Shown: positions 1 to 12,000 of the stretch, in pieces
Layout of the letters: every line of letters starts with the position of its first letter
How positions within the stretch are numbered: the first letter of the stretch is position 1
Source: Cristatella mucedo
Lineage: Eukaryota > Bryozoa > Phylactolaemata > Cristatellidae
NCBI GenBank assembly: GCA_009760855.2
Contig: WPIO01000087.1
Coordinates: forward strand, 1,396,001 to 1,460,000
DNA: 64,000 nt
Reading direction: 5' to 3'
The notes under the pieces: generated by a model
The model's database searches: none
What the model saw: only the letters and a program-made list of their open reading frames with translations
What the model was told of the DNA's origin: nothing
Made by a program: the position numbers and the translations under genes

Positions 1-29
1 TCAAATGTATTATTTATATTATGATCTCT

Positions 30-194
30 CTGTCTGTCTGTCTGTCTATCTCACTCTCTCTCTCTCTTTCTCTGTCTCTCTCTCTATTTCTCTCTCTCTC
101 TATCTATCTCTCTGTCTCTCTCTATTTCTCTCTCTCTCTCTACTTTTCTCTCTCTCTCTCTCACTCGCTCTCTCTTTCTCTGTCTCTCTCTCTC

Positions 195-249
<55 letters not shown>

Positions 250-335
250 CTCTCTTTCTCTGTCTCTCTCTATTTCTCTCTCTCTCTCGCGTGCGCGCGC
301 GCTCTCTCTCTCTTTTTCTCTGTCTCTCTCGCGCC
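30..335. repeat. (CT)n microsatellite, imperfect
   Basis: About 300 bases of nearly pure CT dinucleotide with scattered TTTC, TGTC and TATC interruptions, ending in a short GCGCGC run. It reads open in several frames as Ser-Leu or Arg-Glu repeats. These are by-products of the dinucleotide and not proteins. Confidence 0.95.
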
Positions 336-729
336 ACCTACCCAGGTTAGCCAACGAACGAAGTGTGTCATCCAGTCAAAGGACTGCATCGGGCCCGGCC
401 GAGGGAGTACGCAGTCAGTTAGTCGGGGTATAGAGCAGCTAGCCGCAAGGCACCAGATCTGCTTCCTGCATCGGTGATTTGCTTTAACCTGCCTTCGCTG
501 CTTGCAGCCCAATGATAGTGCCATCGAGTGACATATTATTGATAGAACGAAGCAGAAGCAAAGAAGAAATCGACCCGCAAAGAGAGTCCAGAAATTACAA
601 GAGTCATTTTTAGTTACAGGTCCGAACGACTTTGGTGCTCGAAGCGATCGCCTCTGTGGCCAATCGATCGCCCATCAGCAAGCAAGACATAGTCTTTGGC
701 ACTGCGACGTTATCTTGGCCGACTGTTTA
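336..729. other. Unassigned sequence
   Basis: No gene, RNA or known repeat is visible. Base composition rises toward the CpG-rich block that follows. Confidence 0.5.
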
Positions 730-1850
730 AATTAAATGGGAATGGCCTTGAGATTCGGCGTTATATTGGCGCGCCAAATATGAACCCTCTGCGAGTCTGC
801 TCTGCTCACAGCAGATCGTGGAGCTCGCGGAGCGAGCTGCTGACACGCTGCTTGCATTCACCTGCTGCTGGAATTCGACCTTTATCGTACGCCGTACGCT
901 GTCAATTGTTCCACGCTGGACTTTACCACCGTCTCGCGGCGCGTGAGCGATTGCCGCAGCGAAGATTGCTATCAGCAGTCGGCGCTGGCTATTGTTGCTC
1001 TCCGTATGCGTATCCCGCGCTGCGGCTCCGGCACTGGCGCGCTGTGCCACTCCGCGCCTCGCCCAGCGAGAGCCTCACCGGAGCCGCGTCCACTCCGCGT
1101 CCGTCCCGCCGACCGGCAGTACGGTCCGCGCGGCAAGCTAGTGAAGCGATTTTTCTAGAGCCCGCTCTCCGCCGCTTTCGTCGCCACGTCGCTACTTGCG
1201 CAGAAATGGTGTCCTTTAAATTTATCGCAACTCCGGCGCGTGGTCCGCGCGGCCCCGGGGGGGGGGGAGAAGGAGTGGGTGCACTCTTAACGCAGGCGCG
1301 TGCCACTGGCTAGCCGAGAGGGCATTTCCGGGGAGTCTGCTCATTCTGTCCAAGCCCGTTGTCACTCTCTGTCATCGGAACAATTTAAGAGACCGCTATT
1401 TGCTTACGAAGCACGAGGCGCATTAGGGCTCGGAGCCGTAGAAGTTCGGCGACGCCGGTCCTAGACCGCAAGCTAACCCGCAGAGGGTTCTCAGCTCGAG
1501 CTAATCGCTCTGCGGCGGCGGCGGCTGCATGAAGAGCGCGGACGAATGCTCGGCGGCCCCCTCCCTTGACGACTGGCGCCGACAGGCGCTGCCGCCCAAA
1601 ATTCACAAAGCCTTTAAAGTCTACTAGGCCAATTACTGCATTTATTGCCTGCTCCGTAACTCGATACGCTAGCGCACGGCCGCTGCACGGCCGCATCCCT
1701 GGCTAAGCGAGCAGGGCACCCGGCCGGCCGGCCGGCCGCCACAACACGCTGCTGCTGCTGCGAACGCTTACATCTTCCGGGGGCCGGAGCGCGAACGGTG
1801 AGGAGTTTGACATCGCTCGCGAGAGTTGCCACAGGCCGACTAGAAAGCTG
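730..1850. promoter_or_regulatory. CpG-rich island
   Basis: GC-rich sequence dense in undepleted CpG (GCGCG, CCGCCG, GGCCGGCCGGCC runs), unlike the AT-rich flanks. In vertebrates such islands usually mark promoters or first exons. The open frames in it (696-1313 plus, 989-1306 minus) are Arg/Ala/Pro-rich and match no family I recognise, so I treat them as composition-driven. It contains a G run near 1258-1267 and a short (GGCC)n-like run near 1721-1738. The direction and identity of any gene are unknown. Confidence 0.45.
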
Positions 1851-2390
1851 ACTCCCTAATGATTGTAGCTTAAAAATGTTCTAGTGACTGACAAAAGACG
1901 ATTGTGACACGATCTTCAGAAGAGATTTGAGGAGTGCGATGCTCGCGTCCTAAGCATTCACTGAGTTGCTAAGCTACATTGGCCGCCGTGTCGCGTCGAC
2001 CGTTGAATCTAACCTTCAATGGAAGATGCCATCGGCACGATGTATTGTCTAAGGTCAGCGCAGCGTCTAAGGTCAGGGCGCTAGGTCATTTGCCCCGCAC
2101 CCCGTGCAGGGGGGCAGCGACCTCTGCCGCCTCTATTCCTGCGCCCCACCCACTCTCTAGACCATCGCCGAACGCAAAATTATGTCCCAATTTCACTTGC
2201 CGAACAGCCTCGGAGTTCGCGTGGCGTAAGCGTGATAGTTTTTCGCTACAATCTCTCATTTCATTGCAGGTGAAGCTCCGTACGTGAACATCTCGGCTCT
2301 CCGCGGGTCTGGCTCCGCGGGTCTGGCTCCGCGGGTCTGGCTCCGCGAGATGAAATTCCTGGCTCGAAACACAGTGAGTGAGTTAAGAGG
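1851..2390. other. Unassigned sequence with a small tandem repeat
   Basis: No gene recognised. It contains three head-to-tail copies of a 14-bp unit (GCGGGTCTGGCTCC) at 2302-2347. Confidence 0.6.
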
Positions 2391-2515
2391 CTCGCCCCGA
2401 CCAAAGTCGTGGTAAATCGAGTTAATTACCGAGATCGTGGGCTCGAGCCTCGTGGCATAGGTAAAGCGTCTGAATAGCAATTAAGTTCTCGTGGGGTGCT
2501 ACACAAATGAATTAT
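2391..2515 (+). mobile_element. SINE-B copy (tRNA-derived SINE with L2-type tail)
   Basis: A degenerate tRNA-like head carries a B-box-like GTGGGCTCGAGCC segment. The tail reads AAGCGTCTGAATAG...GTTCTCGTGGGGTGCTACACAAATGAATTATAT. The same head and tail recur at 8315-8458, 21345-21475 (both minus) and 58231-58375 (plus). The tail parallels the L2-A LINE 3' end (AAGCGCC...GTTCTCT...GGGCGCT). The copy is old, and a long AT microsatellite follows directly. Confidence 0.7.
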
Positions 2516-2527
2516 ATATTTAGTTAC

Positions 2528-2622
<95 letters not shown>
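2516..2622. repeat. (TA)n microsatellite
   Basis: About 46 uninterrupted TA units directly after the SINE-B tail, whose own end (AATTATATAT) could have seeded it. Confidence 0.95.
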
Positions 2623-2624
<2 letters not shown>

Positions 2625-2694
2625 CATATTCGAATGCCAATATTGGTTTGTGCATTTTTGACATTCCGCTTCGACTTCAGTAGCTCAATGCCTG

Positions 2695-3065
2695 AAGGTC
2701 TGTGCGTTCATGTATTTACAGTTGGTGTAAAACCCTGCGGCCAGGTTTGTCTTTCGTCACCGTTGCAGTTGCCGCATCATACTACTTAAAGCCGACCTGC
2801 ACTGGCTCCCAGTCAAGCAGCGCATTGACTTCGATGTTCTGTCAGTCACTTTTAGGTCCATTCATTCCTTTTGCTTCAGCCTACCAATCAGAACTAATTC
2901 CTAATTGGGTTAGGTATCTGAGCAACTGCTCTTTCGATTCAAGTTGGTTAGCAATGCCCCGAACTAACCTAAAATGTACAGGAGATCTTCAGTTTATACT
3001 CTTGCAAAGCCCGGAACTCAATACGGACTGACGTCATTTACATTCCCTGACTTGATGGCATTTGA
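2695..3065 (+). mobile_element. Old L2-A LINE fragment (RT C-terminal part)
   Basis: This is a decayed copy of the L2-A region after the RT core. In mixed frames it shows ADLHWLPVKQRIDFDVLSVTF, recognisable from the intact-looking copies at 5380-5450 and on the minus strand at 47250. Many frameshifts are present. It ends where the next copy begins. Confidence 0.75.
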
Positions 3066-4272
3066 CAAAGATCATCTGAGGTACCTCTGAAATATGGGGT
3101 ACCTCAGGGATCCGTGCTAGGTCCGGCTCTTTTCACGGTTTATACTCTCCCTCTTGCTGATGTGATTGCCAAGCAGAATCTAGGCTTTCACTTCTATGTG
3201 GTTGACACTCAGTTGTACCTTTGCTTTGATCCCTCCCAGCTTTCGAGCACCTCAAATTCTTTCAACTCGCTGCATGTGTTGATGACATCCGCACATGGAT
3301 GACAGCAAATCTTCTAAAATAAACCATGATAAAACTAACTTACTAGTTATGGGCAAACCCAGTGTGATTCAGAGATTGGAAAGGCTGACTTTCAAAATTG
3401 GCTCTGCCAGCATATCTCCAGTTGAATCAGCTCGAAATCTAGGTGTCATATTCCAAAGCGAGTTAGACGACCATATCAGCTCCACAGTCAAATCTGCCTA
3501 TTTCCAACTTCATAACGTTACTAAAATTCGGGCTTGTATAGATAAGGACACCACGTCCAAGTTAGCCCATGCATTCGTGACATCCTGTCTCGACTTCTGC
3601 AACTCACTGCTTACTGGCCTACCAGCATGTGCGATCAGGCGATTGCAGCTGGTGCAAAACTCTGCAGCTAGGCTTGTCAGTCGTGAGCGCCGCAGTTGCC
3701 ACATTACTCCACTTCTCGCCGACCTGCACTGGCTACAAGTGAGGGAACGGATTGACTTCAAGGTTTTGTCGCTCACTTTTAGGTCACTTCATTCTTTGGC
3801 TCCAGCCTATCCCTCAGATCTACTCCCCCACCAGGCCAAGCATTGTACCACCAGCTTTTCGGAATCCAACAGCCTACAAATACCTCGTACAAATCTCAAA
3901 TCCTTTGGAGAACGTGCATTTAGTCCGTATGCTCCGACAGCCTGGAACTCCCTCCCGACCTGCGTCAGAACATCCCCTGACCTGACCGCATTTAAAAAGA
4001 ACTTAAAAACACAACTATTTAGGCCAGCATTTAGTGGGTCCCTGTGATTCGTCCTTGATGTGCGTATGCGTGATGACACTTTGCATGCTGCCACTAACCA
4101 CATTTGCATGCTGACCCTGTGCATGTCAGCCCTAACCATGTTATTCATTTTGTTTGTTTATCAAGCATGATTTTACTCACCATTCAATTGCGTTTCCCTT
4201 TGCAGCAAATGTAAAGCGCCTTGAGAGAAATTAAGTTCTCTGAGGGCGCTTTATCAAGTGCATTATTAACAT
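3066..4272 (+). mobile_element. L2-A LINE, 5'-truncated, RT pseudogene
   Basis: This L2-clade non-LTR retrotransposon starts inside the RT domain just before the [10 protein letters not shown]-type motif. It runs through the RT C-terminal region (3295-4047 open, ending ...LFRPAFSGSL) to a 3' UTR with the family hairpin (AAAGCGCC...GGGCGCTTT, about 4213-4252) and an ATTATTAAC-type tail. The polymerase motif YADD reads YVVD (3195-3206), so this copy is catalytically dead. A frameshift separates the two open parts near 3295. Its 5' break is almost the same as that of the copy at 4721. Confidence 0.92.
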
Positions 4273-4500
4273 TATTGTTATCTAAAACGAAGCTAAAAAA
4301 TGAACTTTTCCTGACAGCATCCGCTGGGTCCTGCGAATTGTCCATGGCGAACCTATGCATGATGATACTGTCTATTTTTCACTAATCCTGTTAAAATGTT
4401 TCCTTTCGGCGGTTTAGCGAGCCTAGAAATAGCAACATTCTCAGGTGGGTGCTATATGATATGTCATTCTTACTATTATGATTATTATTTTTGCTTGAGG
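4273..4500 (+). mobile_element. Old L2-A 3' fragment
   Basis: This is a degenerate copy of the last coding residues and 3' UTR. Its AGCATCCGCTGGGTCCTGCG parallels AGCATTTAGTGGGTCCCTGTG in the neighbouring copies. It ends in a TATTATGATTATTATT tail. Confidence 0.65.
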
Positions 4501-4720
4501 TCTCACAATGAAGGATGGTAATTTCGTCAGGGCTGGATCCACGTCTAAATTATGCAAGCGCAGTTATTTGCATCTTGCATCCTCCACATGCTACGAGGAG
4601 GAGGATGGAGTGCTGAAGATGCGACCACATATGTTACTTTAGAAACTCAGTGCTCTAAGCTAAGAGTTGAGTAGTTAAGTATATTTAAAAGATGTTACTG
4701 CCACAAGGCTAATTATTGTA
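4501..4720. other. Unassigned spacer between L2-A copies
   Basis: No motif recognised. Confidence 0.5.
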
Positions 4721-5952
4721 ATAAAGATCATCTGAAGTACCTCTAAAATATGGAGTACCTCAGGGCTCTGTGCTAGGTCCGGTCCTTTTCACCGTTTATA
4801 CTCTCCCTCTTGCTGATGTGATTGCCAAGCACAATCTAGGCTTTCACTTCTATGCGGATGACACTCAGTTGTACCTTTGCTTTGATCCCTCCCAGCCTTC
4901 GAGCACCTCAAATTCTCTCAACTCACTTGCTGCATGCATTGATGACACCCGATGGCAGCAAATTTTCTAAAACTAAACGATGATAAAACTAACTTACTAG
5001 TTATGGGCAAACGTAGTGTTATTCAGAAATTGGAAAGGCTGACTTTCAAAATTGGCTCTGCCAGCATATCTCCAGTTGCATCAGCTCGAAATCTAGGTGT
5101 CATATTCAAAAGCGACCTCTCGTTAGACGACCACATCAGCTCCACAGTCAAATCAGCCTATTTTCAGCTTCATAACATTGCTAAAATTAGGGCTTGTTTA
5201 GATAAGGATACCACGTCCAAGTTGGTCCATGCATTCGTGACATCCCGTCTCGACTTCTGCAACTCACTGCTTACTGGCCTACCAGCATGTGCGATCAGGC
5301 GATTGCAGCTGGTGCAAAACTCTGCAGCTAGGCTTGTCTGTCGTGAGCGTCGCAGTTGCCACATTACTCCACTTCTCGCCGACCTGCACTGGTTACCAGT
5401 CAAGCAACGGATTGACTTCAAGGTTTTGTCGCTCACTTTTAGGTCTCTTCATTCTATGGCTCCAGCCTATCTTTCAGAGATACTACCCCATCAGGCAAAG
5501 CATCGTACCACTCGCTTTTCGGAATCCAACAGTCTAGAAATACCTCGTACAAACCTTAAATCCTTTGGAGACCGTGCATTTAGCTCGTATGCTCCCACAG
5601 CCTGGAACTCCCTCCCGACCTGCATCAGAACATCCCCTGACCTGACCACATTTAAAAGAAACTTAAAAACATACCTATTTAGGACAGCATTTAGTGGGTC
5701 CTTGTGATTCGTCCTCGATGTGCTTATGCGTGCTGACACTGTTCATGCTGCCACTAACCACATTTGCATGCTGACCCAGTGCGTGTAACCCCTAACCATG
5801 TTATTCATTTTGTTTGTTTTTCAAGCATGATTTTACTTACTATTCTATTGCGTATCACTTTGCAGCAAATGTAAAGCGCCCAGAAAGAGATTAAGTTCTC
5901 TGAGGGCGCTTTATCAAGTGCAATATTATTATTATTATTATTATTATTGTGT
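4721..5952 (+). mobile_element. L2-A LINE, 5'-truncated, relatively young
   Basis: This is one of the best preserved L2-A copies. RT motif B ([11 protein letters not shown]) is at about 4757-4790, the catalytic YADD is intact at 4851-4862, and a 251-codon open frame (4952-5707) covers the RT thumb and C-terminal region, ending SGSL. A small deletion near 4950 shifts the frame between the YADD part (4770-4970) and the rest. The 3' UTR carries the AAAGCGCC/GGGCGCTTT hairpin (about 5873-5912) and an (ATT)n tail to 5948. Without an endonuclease and upstream RT it cannot move by itself. Confidence 0.93.
4770..5707 (+). pseudogene. L2-A reverse transcriptase, frameshifted C-terminal part
   Basis: This is the coding remnant of the copy above. 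The first part has the palm motifs [16 protein letters not shown] and YADDTQLYL. The second part has [15 protein letters not shown], the typical L2/CR1-group stretch after the palm, then KSAYFQLHNIAKIRACL and DFCNSLLTGLP. The protein would copy LINE RNA by target-primed reverse transcription in the nucleus. A frameshift near 4955 breaks it, and there is no native start because the element is 5'-truncated. Confidence 0.88.
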
Positions 5953-5994
5953 ATTGGCACCGGATTAATTATTGCGGTCCTATTTCACTGTCTC

Positions 5995-6826
5995 TCCGTT
6001 ATAATAATGATAATACATTTGAAATAGAGCCCTCGGAGAACTGAATCTCTTCCTAGGCACTTTACATTTTCTGCAACGGAAGCACTATTACAATAGTTAG
6101 TGGTAGCTTGCTTAATGATAAGAGCCAAAACATAAGGCTTTTGGTGATATGCACAGTGTCAGTATACATAAGCACACACAGAACAGACGAATGTCACGGA
6201 TCCGCTAAATGCTGTGATACACGTATGCGTTCTTAGTTTTTTGTTAATGCGGTCAACTCAGGGGATGTCAGGACACCGGTTAGAAATGAATTCCAGGCTT
6301 TGGGAGGACACGAACTAAACGCACGGTCTCCACAGGATTTAAGGTTCGTATGAGGTATAGGCAAACAAGTGTATTCTGGCAGGCAGGTAGCCTGATGGGG
6401 CAGTAGATCTGATTGGTAGGCTGGAGCTAAAGAATGAAGGGACCTAAAACTGAGTGACAAGACCTTGAAGTCGATGCGTTGCTTGACCTGGGGCCAGTGC
6501 AAGTCGGCGAGAAGTGGTGTGATGTGGAAACTGTGAGCTCACGAAAGACAAGCCTAGCTGCAGAGCTTTGCACCAGTTGTAAACGCTTGATTGCACAGGC
6601 CGGTCGATAAGCAAGCAGTGAGTTAGTAAAGTTGAGAAGGGATGTCACAAATGCACTGCCAAGTTAGCCGTAGTATCCCTGTCTAAGCATACCCGAATGT
6701 TAGCATTGTTATATAGCTGAAAGTAGGCAGACTTGGCTGTGGAGCTGACTCGGTTGTCAATTGAAAGGTCACTTTGAAACAGTTTAACTAGATTTCGTCC
6801 AGATTCAGCAGGAGACATTACGTCTG
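5995..6826 (-). mobile_element. L2-A LINE fragment, old
   Basis: The minus-strand 3' tail (TAATAATGATAATA then the hairpin remnant, about 6002-6080) leads into RT C-terminal sequence with HWPQVKQRIDFKVLSLSFRS (6440-6500) and NSLLAYRPACAIKRLQLVQ (6560-6640). It has several frameshifts. It ends near 6820, where a second tail begins. Confidence 0.85.
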
Positions 6827-7085
6827 TATATCACCCTCAGAGAACGTATTCTCTTTCTAGGCACTTTACATTTGCTGCACAGAAAGTGCGATCGAATTCT
6901 CAATAGTAGCATGCTCAATGACGGCATATATATCATGGTCAGAGGGGAAATGCATAGGTTCAGAATGCAAATATGTTTAGTGGTAGCATGCACAGTGTCA
7001 GCATGCATAGGCGCAAAAAGGAAGAATCACTTGGACCAACTAAATGCTGCGATAGTTATGTGCGTTTTTAGTTTCAGCAGCCAAG
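6827..7085 (-). mobile_element. L2-A 3' fragment
   Basis: A second minus-strand 3' end with the AGAGAACG...CTTTCTAGGCACTTTACATTTGCTGC signature, 3' UTR and the last codons. It abuts the L2-B copy that starts near 7086. Confidence 0.8.
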
Positions 7086-7477
7086 CCGTGGCTAGCCTTG
7101 TCTATCGGCACAACAACTTACTGCTTTTTATCCGTTGATAAACCGGCAGCCATCCGAGCTCTTTTATCAAACCGTGCATATAGTCATAGACATCTGGGAT
7201 TTGTAAACTAGTCTGGTGGTGGTCTCGTCCATCATAATCAGGTTGAAAGTGACTTTTGGTTGCTTTTTGGCTGAAGCTCATCAAAAATCTCAGTGCAATA
7301 ATCCAAGCCAAGACAGAACGAAAGAAATGGCTAAATCATTTGCATGCCACAGCGGTAAGAAGTCTCTAATCTTAGATTGGGATCAGATATGATGGCTAGC
7401 AGTGGAGGCAGTCTTATTAATGGAACTTTCATAATTTTGGCAGCTATCAAAGACGACATTCTAACAGTAAAAATAAC

Positions 7478-7970
7478 ACACTTGATGAAGCTCCCTCGGG
7501 GAACTCAATCTCTTTCCAGGTGCTTTACGTTTGATGCAAAGAAAGAATTATCGAATGGTTAGAAGTAGCGTCCTCAATAAACAGAAAACAACAGAGTGGT
7601 GACATGCACTGGGTCAGCATGCAAGTGTGGTTAGTGGCAGCATGCGCACTGTCAGCACGCAAAAGCACATGAAGGACGAATCACAGGGACCTACTAAATC
7701 CTGTCCTAAATAGGTGCGCTTTTAATTTCTTTTAGAATTTGATCAAGTCAGGGGATGTCGTGACAGAAGTCGGAGTGAGTTTTCAAGCGTTGGTATCATA
7801 CGAACTAAAGGCGTGGCCTCCAAAGGATTAGAGGTTTGTACGAGGTATAGGTGAACAGTTAGATTCCGAAAAGCGGATTGTGCGATGCTTAGCCTGGTGG
7901 GGCACTAGATCTGATAGGTATACTGGAGCCAAAGAATGAAGGATCTGAAAGTAAATGACAAAACCTCGAC
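7478..7970 (-). mobile_element. L2-A fragment inserted in L2-B
   Basis: It starts with the minus-strand 3' hairpin region (ACTTGATGAAGCTCCCTCGG...CCAGGTGCTTTACGTTTGATGC) and runs through 3' UTR into the last RT codons (GGACCTACTAAATCCTGTCC block), ending near 7970. L2-B sequence resumes on the other side. Confidence 0.8.
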
Positions 7971-8284
7971 GTCTAGATTAGGAGCACAAGTTGACAGTCG
8001 GAAAAAAGCATCCCATATTACAATGGCAAATTCTTCTCCAGTCATTTACTATGGGGTCTTATAAGTAGAAGTTACGTTTCATTGTCATTAAGTTTTAAGG
8101 ACATTTTCTTATATCCAGGACCAAGTGTCTGCAAGTAAAGCATTCAGTTTATCAGTCGATGCAGCAGATGGTTGAAACAACAAATACAGATAAGTACCAT
8201 TAGCATAAAAGTGATAGCCAATTACACTGGCGAAAATCGCTTTTCTTAGAGATTTGGTATAAATAAAGAACATCAAAATGTATA

Positions 8285-8458
8285 CGATGATATATATATA
8301 TATATATACATATTTCAGTTGTATAGAACCCTAAGATAACTCGATCTCTATTCAGGCGCTTCACATATGCCACGGGGCTCGAGCCCGCGATCTCGGTCGG
8401 GGCGAGCACCTAGCCACTGGGCCAAACCATCGAGGCAGAATCGAGGACGGATCTTTGT
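8285..8458 (-). mobile_element. SINE-B copy with AT tail, inserted in L2-B
   Basis: Read on the minus strand, it has a tRNA-like head (TGGCCCAGTGGCTAGGTGCTC, then GTGGGCTCGAGCC-like B box) and the L2-type tail (GAAGCGCCTGAATAGAGATCG...). A short TATATA run (8288-8308) follows at the 3' end. L2-B sequence continues on both sides. Confidence 0.8.
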
Positions 8459-9090
8459 GGGACTTTACAAGTGAGGGGTCTAGTGAAGGAGACCTGATCA
8501 ACAAACGACAGGCACTGAACAAGATCGGAGAAGTACGATTTGAACACGCCTCGTCTGCCAGTCCGATCAATATGCTCACTCGTCGGAGTACGATATTGTG
8601 ATCAATAATGTACGAAAAGCAGAGGAAAGTGTGTTCCCGTCGTCGCTGAGGCATAAAACACCACAGGTTGCAGCACGGAGGAGAGCATTTTTAGAGGCGC
8701 GACGTCTCTTGAATCCATACTCACATTTTTCTCACATTCATTCTTATAAAATGTGCAACATGCTGCTCAGCGACAGTGTTTTCAAGAAACTTTGACGAAA
8801 AATGGAAACGTGCAAGAAACTTTGACGAAAAACGGAAGCATTGGAAAATCTCTTATGCAATGTAACAGGTTGCGACTCCACAATTGATTCTCCCGGGGGG
8901 GGGGCTCTGTAGAGGCAGGAATGAGTGTAATTTATTTAGGCAAAAAAAGGCTGAAAACTCGTGGGGCGAACTATTAATATCTGGCGAGTAAAAACCTCTC
9001 GGCGTTGGCAAGCAAATTGTCCACCGTCTTGTAAATCCTTTTGCGTCCGACTGACAGGACTCTTCCGGTGTTCGAGTGAAAAAGCCGACG

Positions 9091-12000
9091 CACAATGAAC
9101 GACAAGCGCCATGACGGCCACGAGCCACGTGCACGAGTGACGCATGCACTTGAGATCGCTCTGCAACTTCTCGAGGTCCGAAACTGCAAGGACCGGACGA
9201 AATTTATGCTGGAGAGTCTGAAAAGCGAAGAAAACACCTCAAAGTTGGTTTCTGTGCACTCAGCTGCCAGCGTAGCGTTTCTCTCGCACCAAAACATTAA
9301 GCAACAAGGATGGCCGATTTCGAAGAACAGTCAATGAGAGCAAGTTTCCTTTAATTAGCAGCGTGGGTGACTGAAAAGGAACCGACAGAGGCCGCCATAT
9401 GAACGAGGCTGATTCTGCAGCCTCGTGTATATAGCGGCGGAAGAGGCTCGGAGGCGATCGTCCCTCACCCCGGATTGCAGTGGGCAAAACATGGTTGCCT
9501 GCTGGAGGACTCGAAAACTACGACTTGTGTTGCTAACCTGTGAGCGCCGCACCACTGTGCTTAAGCCAAGCAGGGTGCAAGCGAGAGAAGCGGAGAAGAG
9601 AATGCGTCTATGTCTTTTACCATGAATACAGGAAGGGAACTCTAGATTCTAGGACTGATAGATTAACAGCTATTTTTTGGGGACTTATTGCACGACGATC
9701 CTGAAATGGTTGCGCCAGTTGAGCTGACTGATTTTTTGTGCACATAAAAGAGGAAAAGTAAACAAGCAAGATTTTCTACTCGCGACAAGTAAAGAGCCAT
9801 CTTGACCAACTAAAAATTATGAATTGGTCATACAATCGTCGGCAATCGAAGGTCACATTGAGCACATATTTTTGAAGTAATTATTTTGTTGCTCAAGTCA
9901 AAATGATCTCGATTAAACATCTTTCTCAGAGCATAAACAATCTACGCATTTGTTCGCATTAGCTTCCAATATCACGAGACGCCATTTTCATTGCCGTTTG
10001 GTAAGGAGTGACAACAATATCAGGCATTTATATTTTCACAAACACTTCACATCGCGGCGGACGTGGTTACAAGTTGGTAGCCTGTTGTGACATTAAGCGC
10101 TGGACAAATGCAAGATGACTACCAGAAAGGCCGAAACGTTTTTCCACAACTTTATGCGCCGATGTTTATAAGGATATGAGTATTTAAAGTGATTCACGCA
10201 TCAGCTAAATAAAATGAATGTATGTGTCGAGCTGTGAAAACTTGTTACACTTTTTATCAAAACATATAAAAATCACTGTGCAGCCACTGTTATTTAAACA
10301 GTACAGTTTTGAAGAGCTTGAAATGTAGAGCACTCAGATTTTAGGTGGAAATATGAAAATTAGACTCCGACGAAACTGCGATCAACCAGTACAGTATTTA
10401 TTACTTGAATTAATCCCCAGTGAGTTGTGGGTTTCCATGAAAGCAAAGTCGCTGAAGTCATGCTTACGGCGTGCTCTTTGTGATATGTATATTACCACAT
10501 CAATGGCAAAGCTTTGATGAGTATGGTGCCAAATAAAAGGTGAGATAACTTGCCAAGTTAAGCTTTTAGCTAAAACACACACTCTTACGGTTGAAGTCTA
10601 ACATTACAGTGCGCATGAAAATAAGAAAAATGGATGAGTGTGCTTTTGAACCTAGCTACTTACTTGTATATAAAAACACTGCAGAGCACTCTCATTAATG
10701 AAATTGAGCATCTGGCCACTATAAACGCCTACAGTAAGCTAAGTTTACTATTTAATGATTTCCTCACCATAGCATAATGCTTGCGATAATTTGCTGCACA
10801 CTGACCACCATTGCATAACGCTTTGTGCTAGATTCGTTCATAACAACTCGTTATTACATAGAAAACTATTACGTAACATTATACGCTATGCATTCATAGG
10901 ACTATAGACTGATGAAAGGGCTGAGTTTCAATCTGAGGCCACGTGACTTCAGCTGCATGCGCTCTCTGCACAACGACCTCTTCAGAAATTATAATGCATA
11001 TCTGTTCTTGTTCATTTAGCATCTTTTAACCGCCAGGAAAAGGATGTTTAATTAGACGGAGGTTAATTTGTCAGCTAATCGAGTACAGGGCATATGAATT
11101 GCGCTAAAATGCAGGAAAGAAATGTCGCTACAGTTTGTAGAATTTCAGTTAAACACTTTATATATTTTCCGTTCCGCTTGACACCAGCATTGCCGCTTCG
11201 TCCCCCGTCTCCAGAGCTCCAGCGTTGTTGCTGTCGCGACTGCGATACGTACGGAGCAACGTGTTTGCAAGACGTTCGGCTTTTTCCGCTTTTGTCTCTT
11301 GAATGGCGTGAACAGCTTGAACAATTCTTGGACAGCTTTAAATATTTTAAGTCGTTTTTTTCAGCTATTTTTTCGCGTCAAAGTTAGTTGGGGTGCGATG
11401 TCCGAAATACTTGCTTAGAATTAATCATGCAAACGCTGGGAGTGCGGAGGAGGCGCAGGAAAGAGTGGGCAGAAGGGAAACTGGAAGAAAATGAGGGGAT
11501 TGGGCAGTCGAGAGGGAGAAGAATTCTCTTGGTAAGCTAACCGCTGGCCATTTATAACTACGTGCAAACGTAGACTCCAAAACTAAAAAATAGCAGCCTC
11601 CAAGCGGTTAAAACCAACAGACGCCAGCGGAAGCCCGCTTTTCGTCCAGTGTCAAATTAAAAACAGCTTGCAATGCAGATAGCAGTGCTTAAATCATATA
11701 CGATTTTCTTACGGATATGGCGCGATCAGTTATGGTCGCTCGCCGCTTCACTTCATATATTTGAGAAATAATAGGCCATGACAATGTATTTTTCAGTTCT
11801 CTATATCGTCGTCATATATTCGTGTATATTGTCGTTTGAGTTCCGCTACGTTAAGAGCCCTGACGCTGTACCAGAATGTTCCCATTGACATCTGACATTA
11901 CTGTGTCGCACTTGCAATCTATGTCACTAAATGCTGACAGCAAGTCAGACGATATTTCGTACTAGCCGGCAGCAAAGGCACCGAGCCAAACCATTGCAAG

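Larger units (their letters stand above)
7086..9090 (-). mobile_element. Old L2-B LINE, broken by two insertions
   Basis: Segments 7086-7470, 7975-8275 and 8459-9090 line up in order with the better preserved minus-strand L2-B at 17256-20300. They are the region around HKARHGLAPSYL, then the [15 protein letters not shown] region, then the RT N-terminal and linker region. An L2-A (7478-7970) and a SINE-B with AT repeat (8285-8458) sit in the gaps, so one ancestral L2-B was split twice. A 30-bp tandem duplication (8783-8842) lies in the last segment. The copy is heavily decayed and has no long open frame. Confidence 0.7.

Noticed and set aside
5-433. Long Ser/Leu and Arg/Glu open frames at the left end
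   Set aside because: They are translations of a CT microsatellite on both strands, with no start context or domain.
696-1313. 205-codon plus-strand open frame
   Set aside because: CpG-island composition keeps several overlapping frames open on both strands; the protein is low in complexity and matches nothing known to me.
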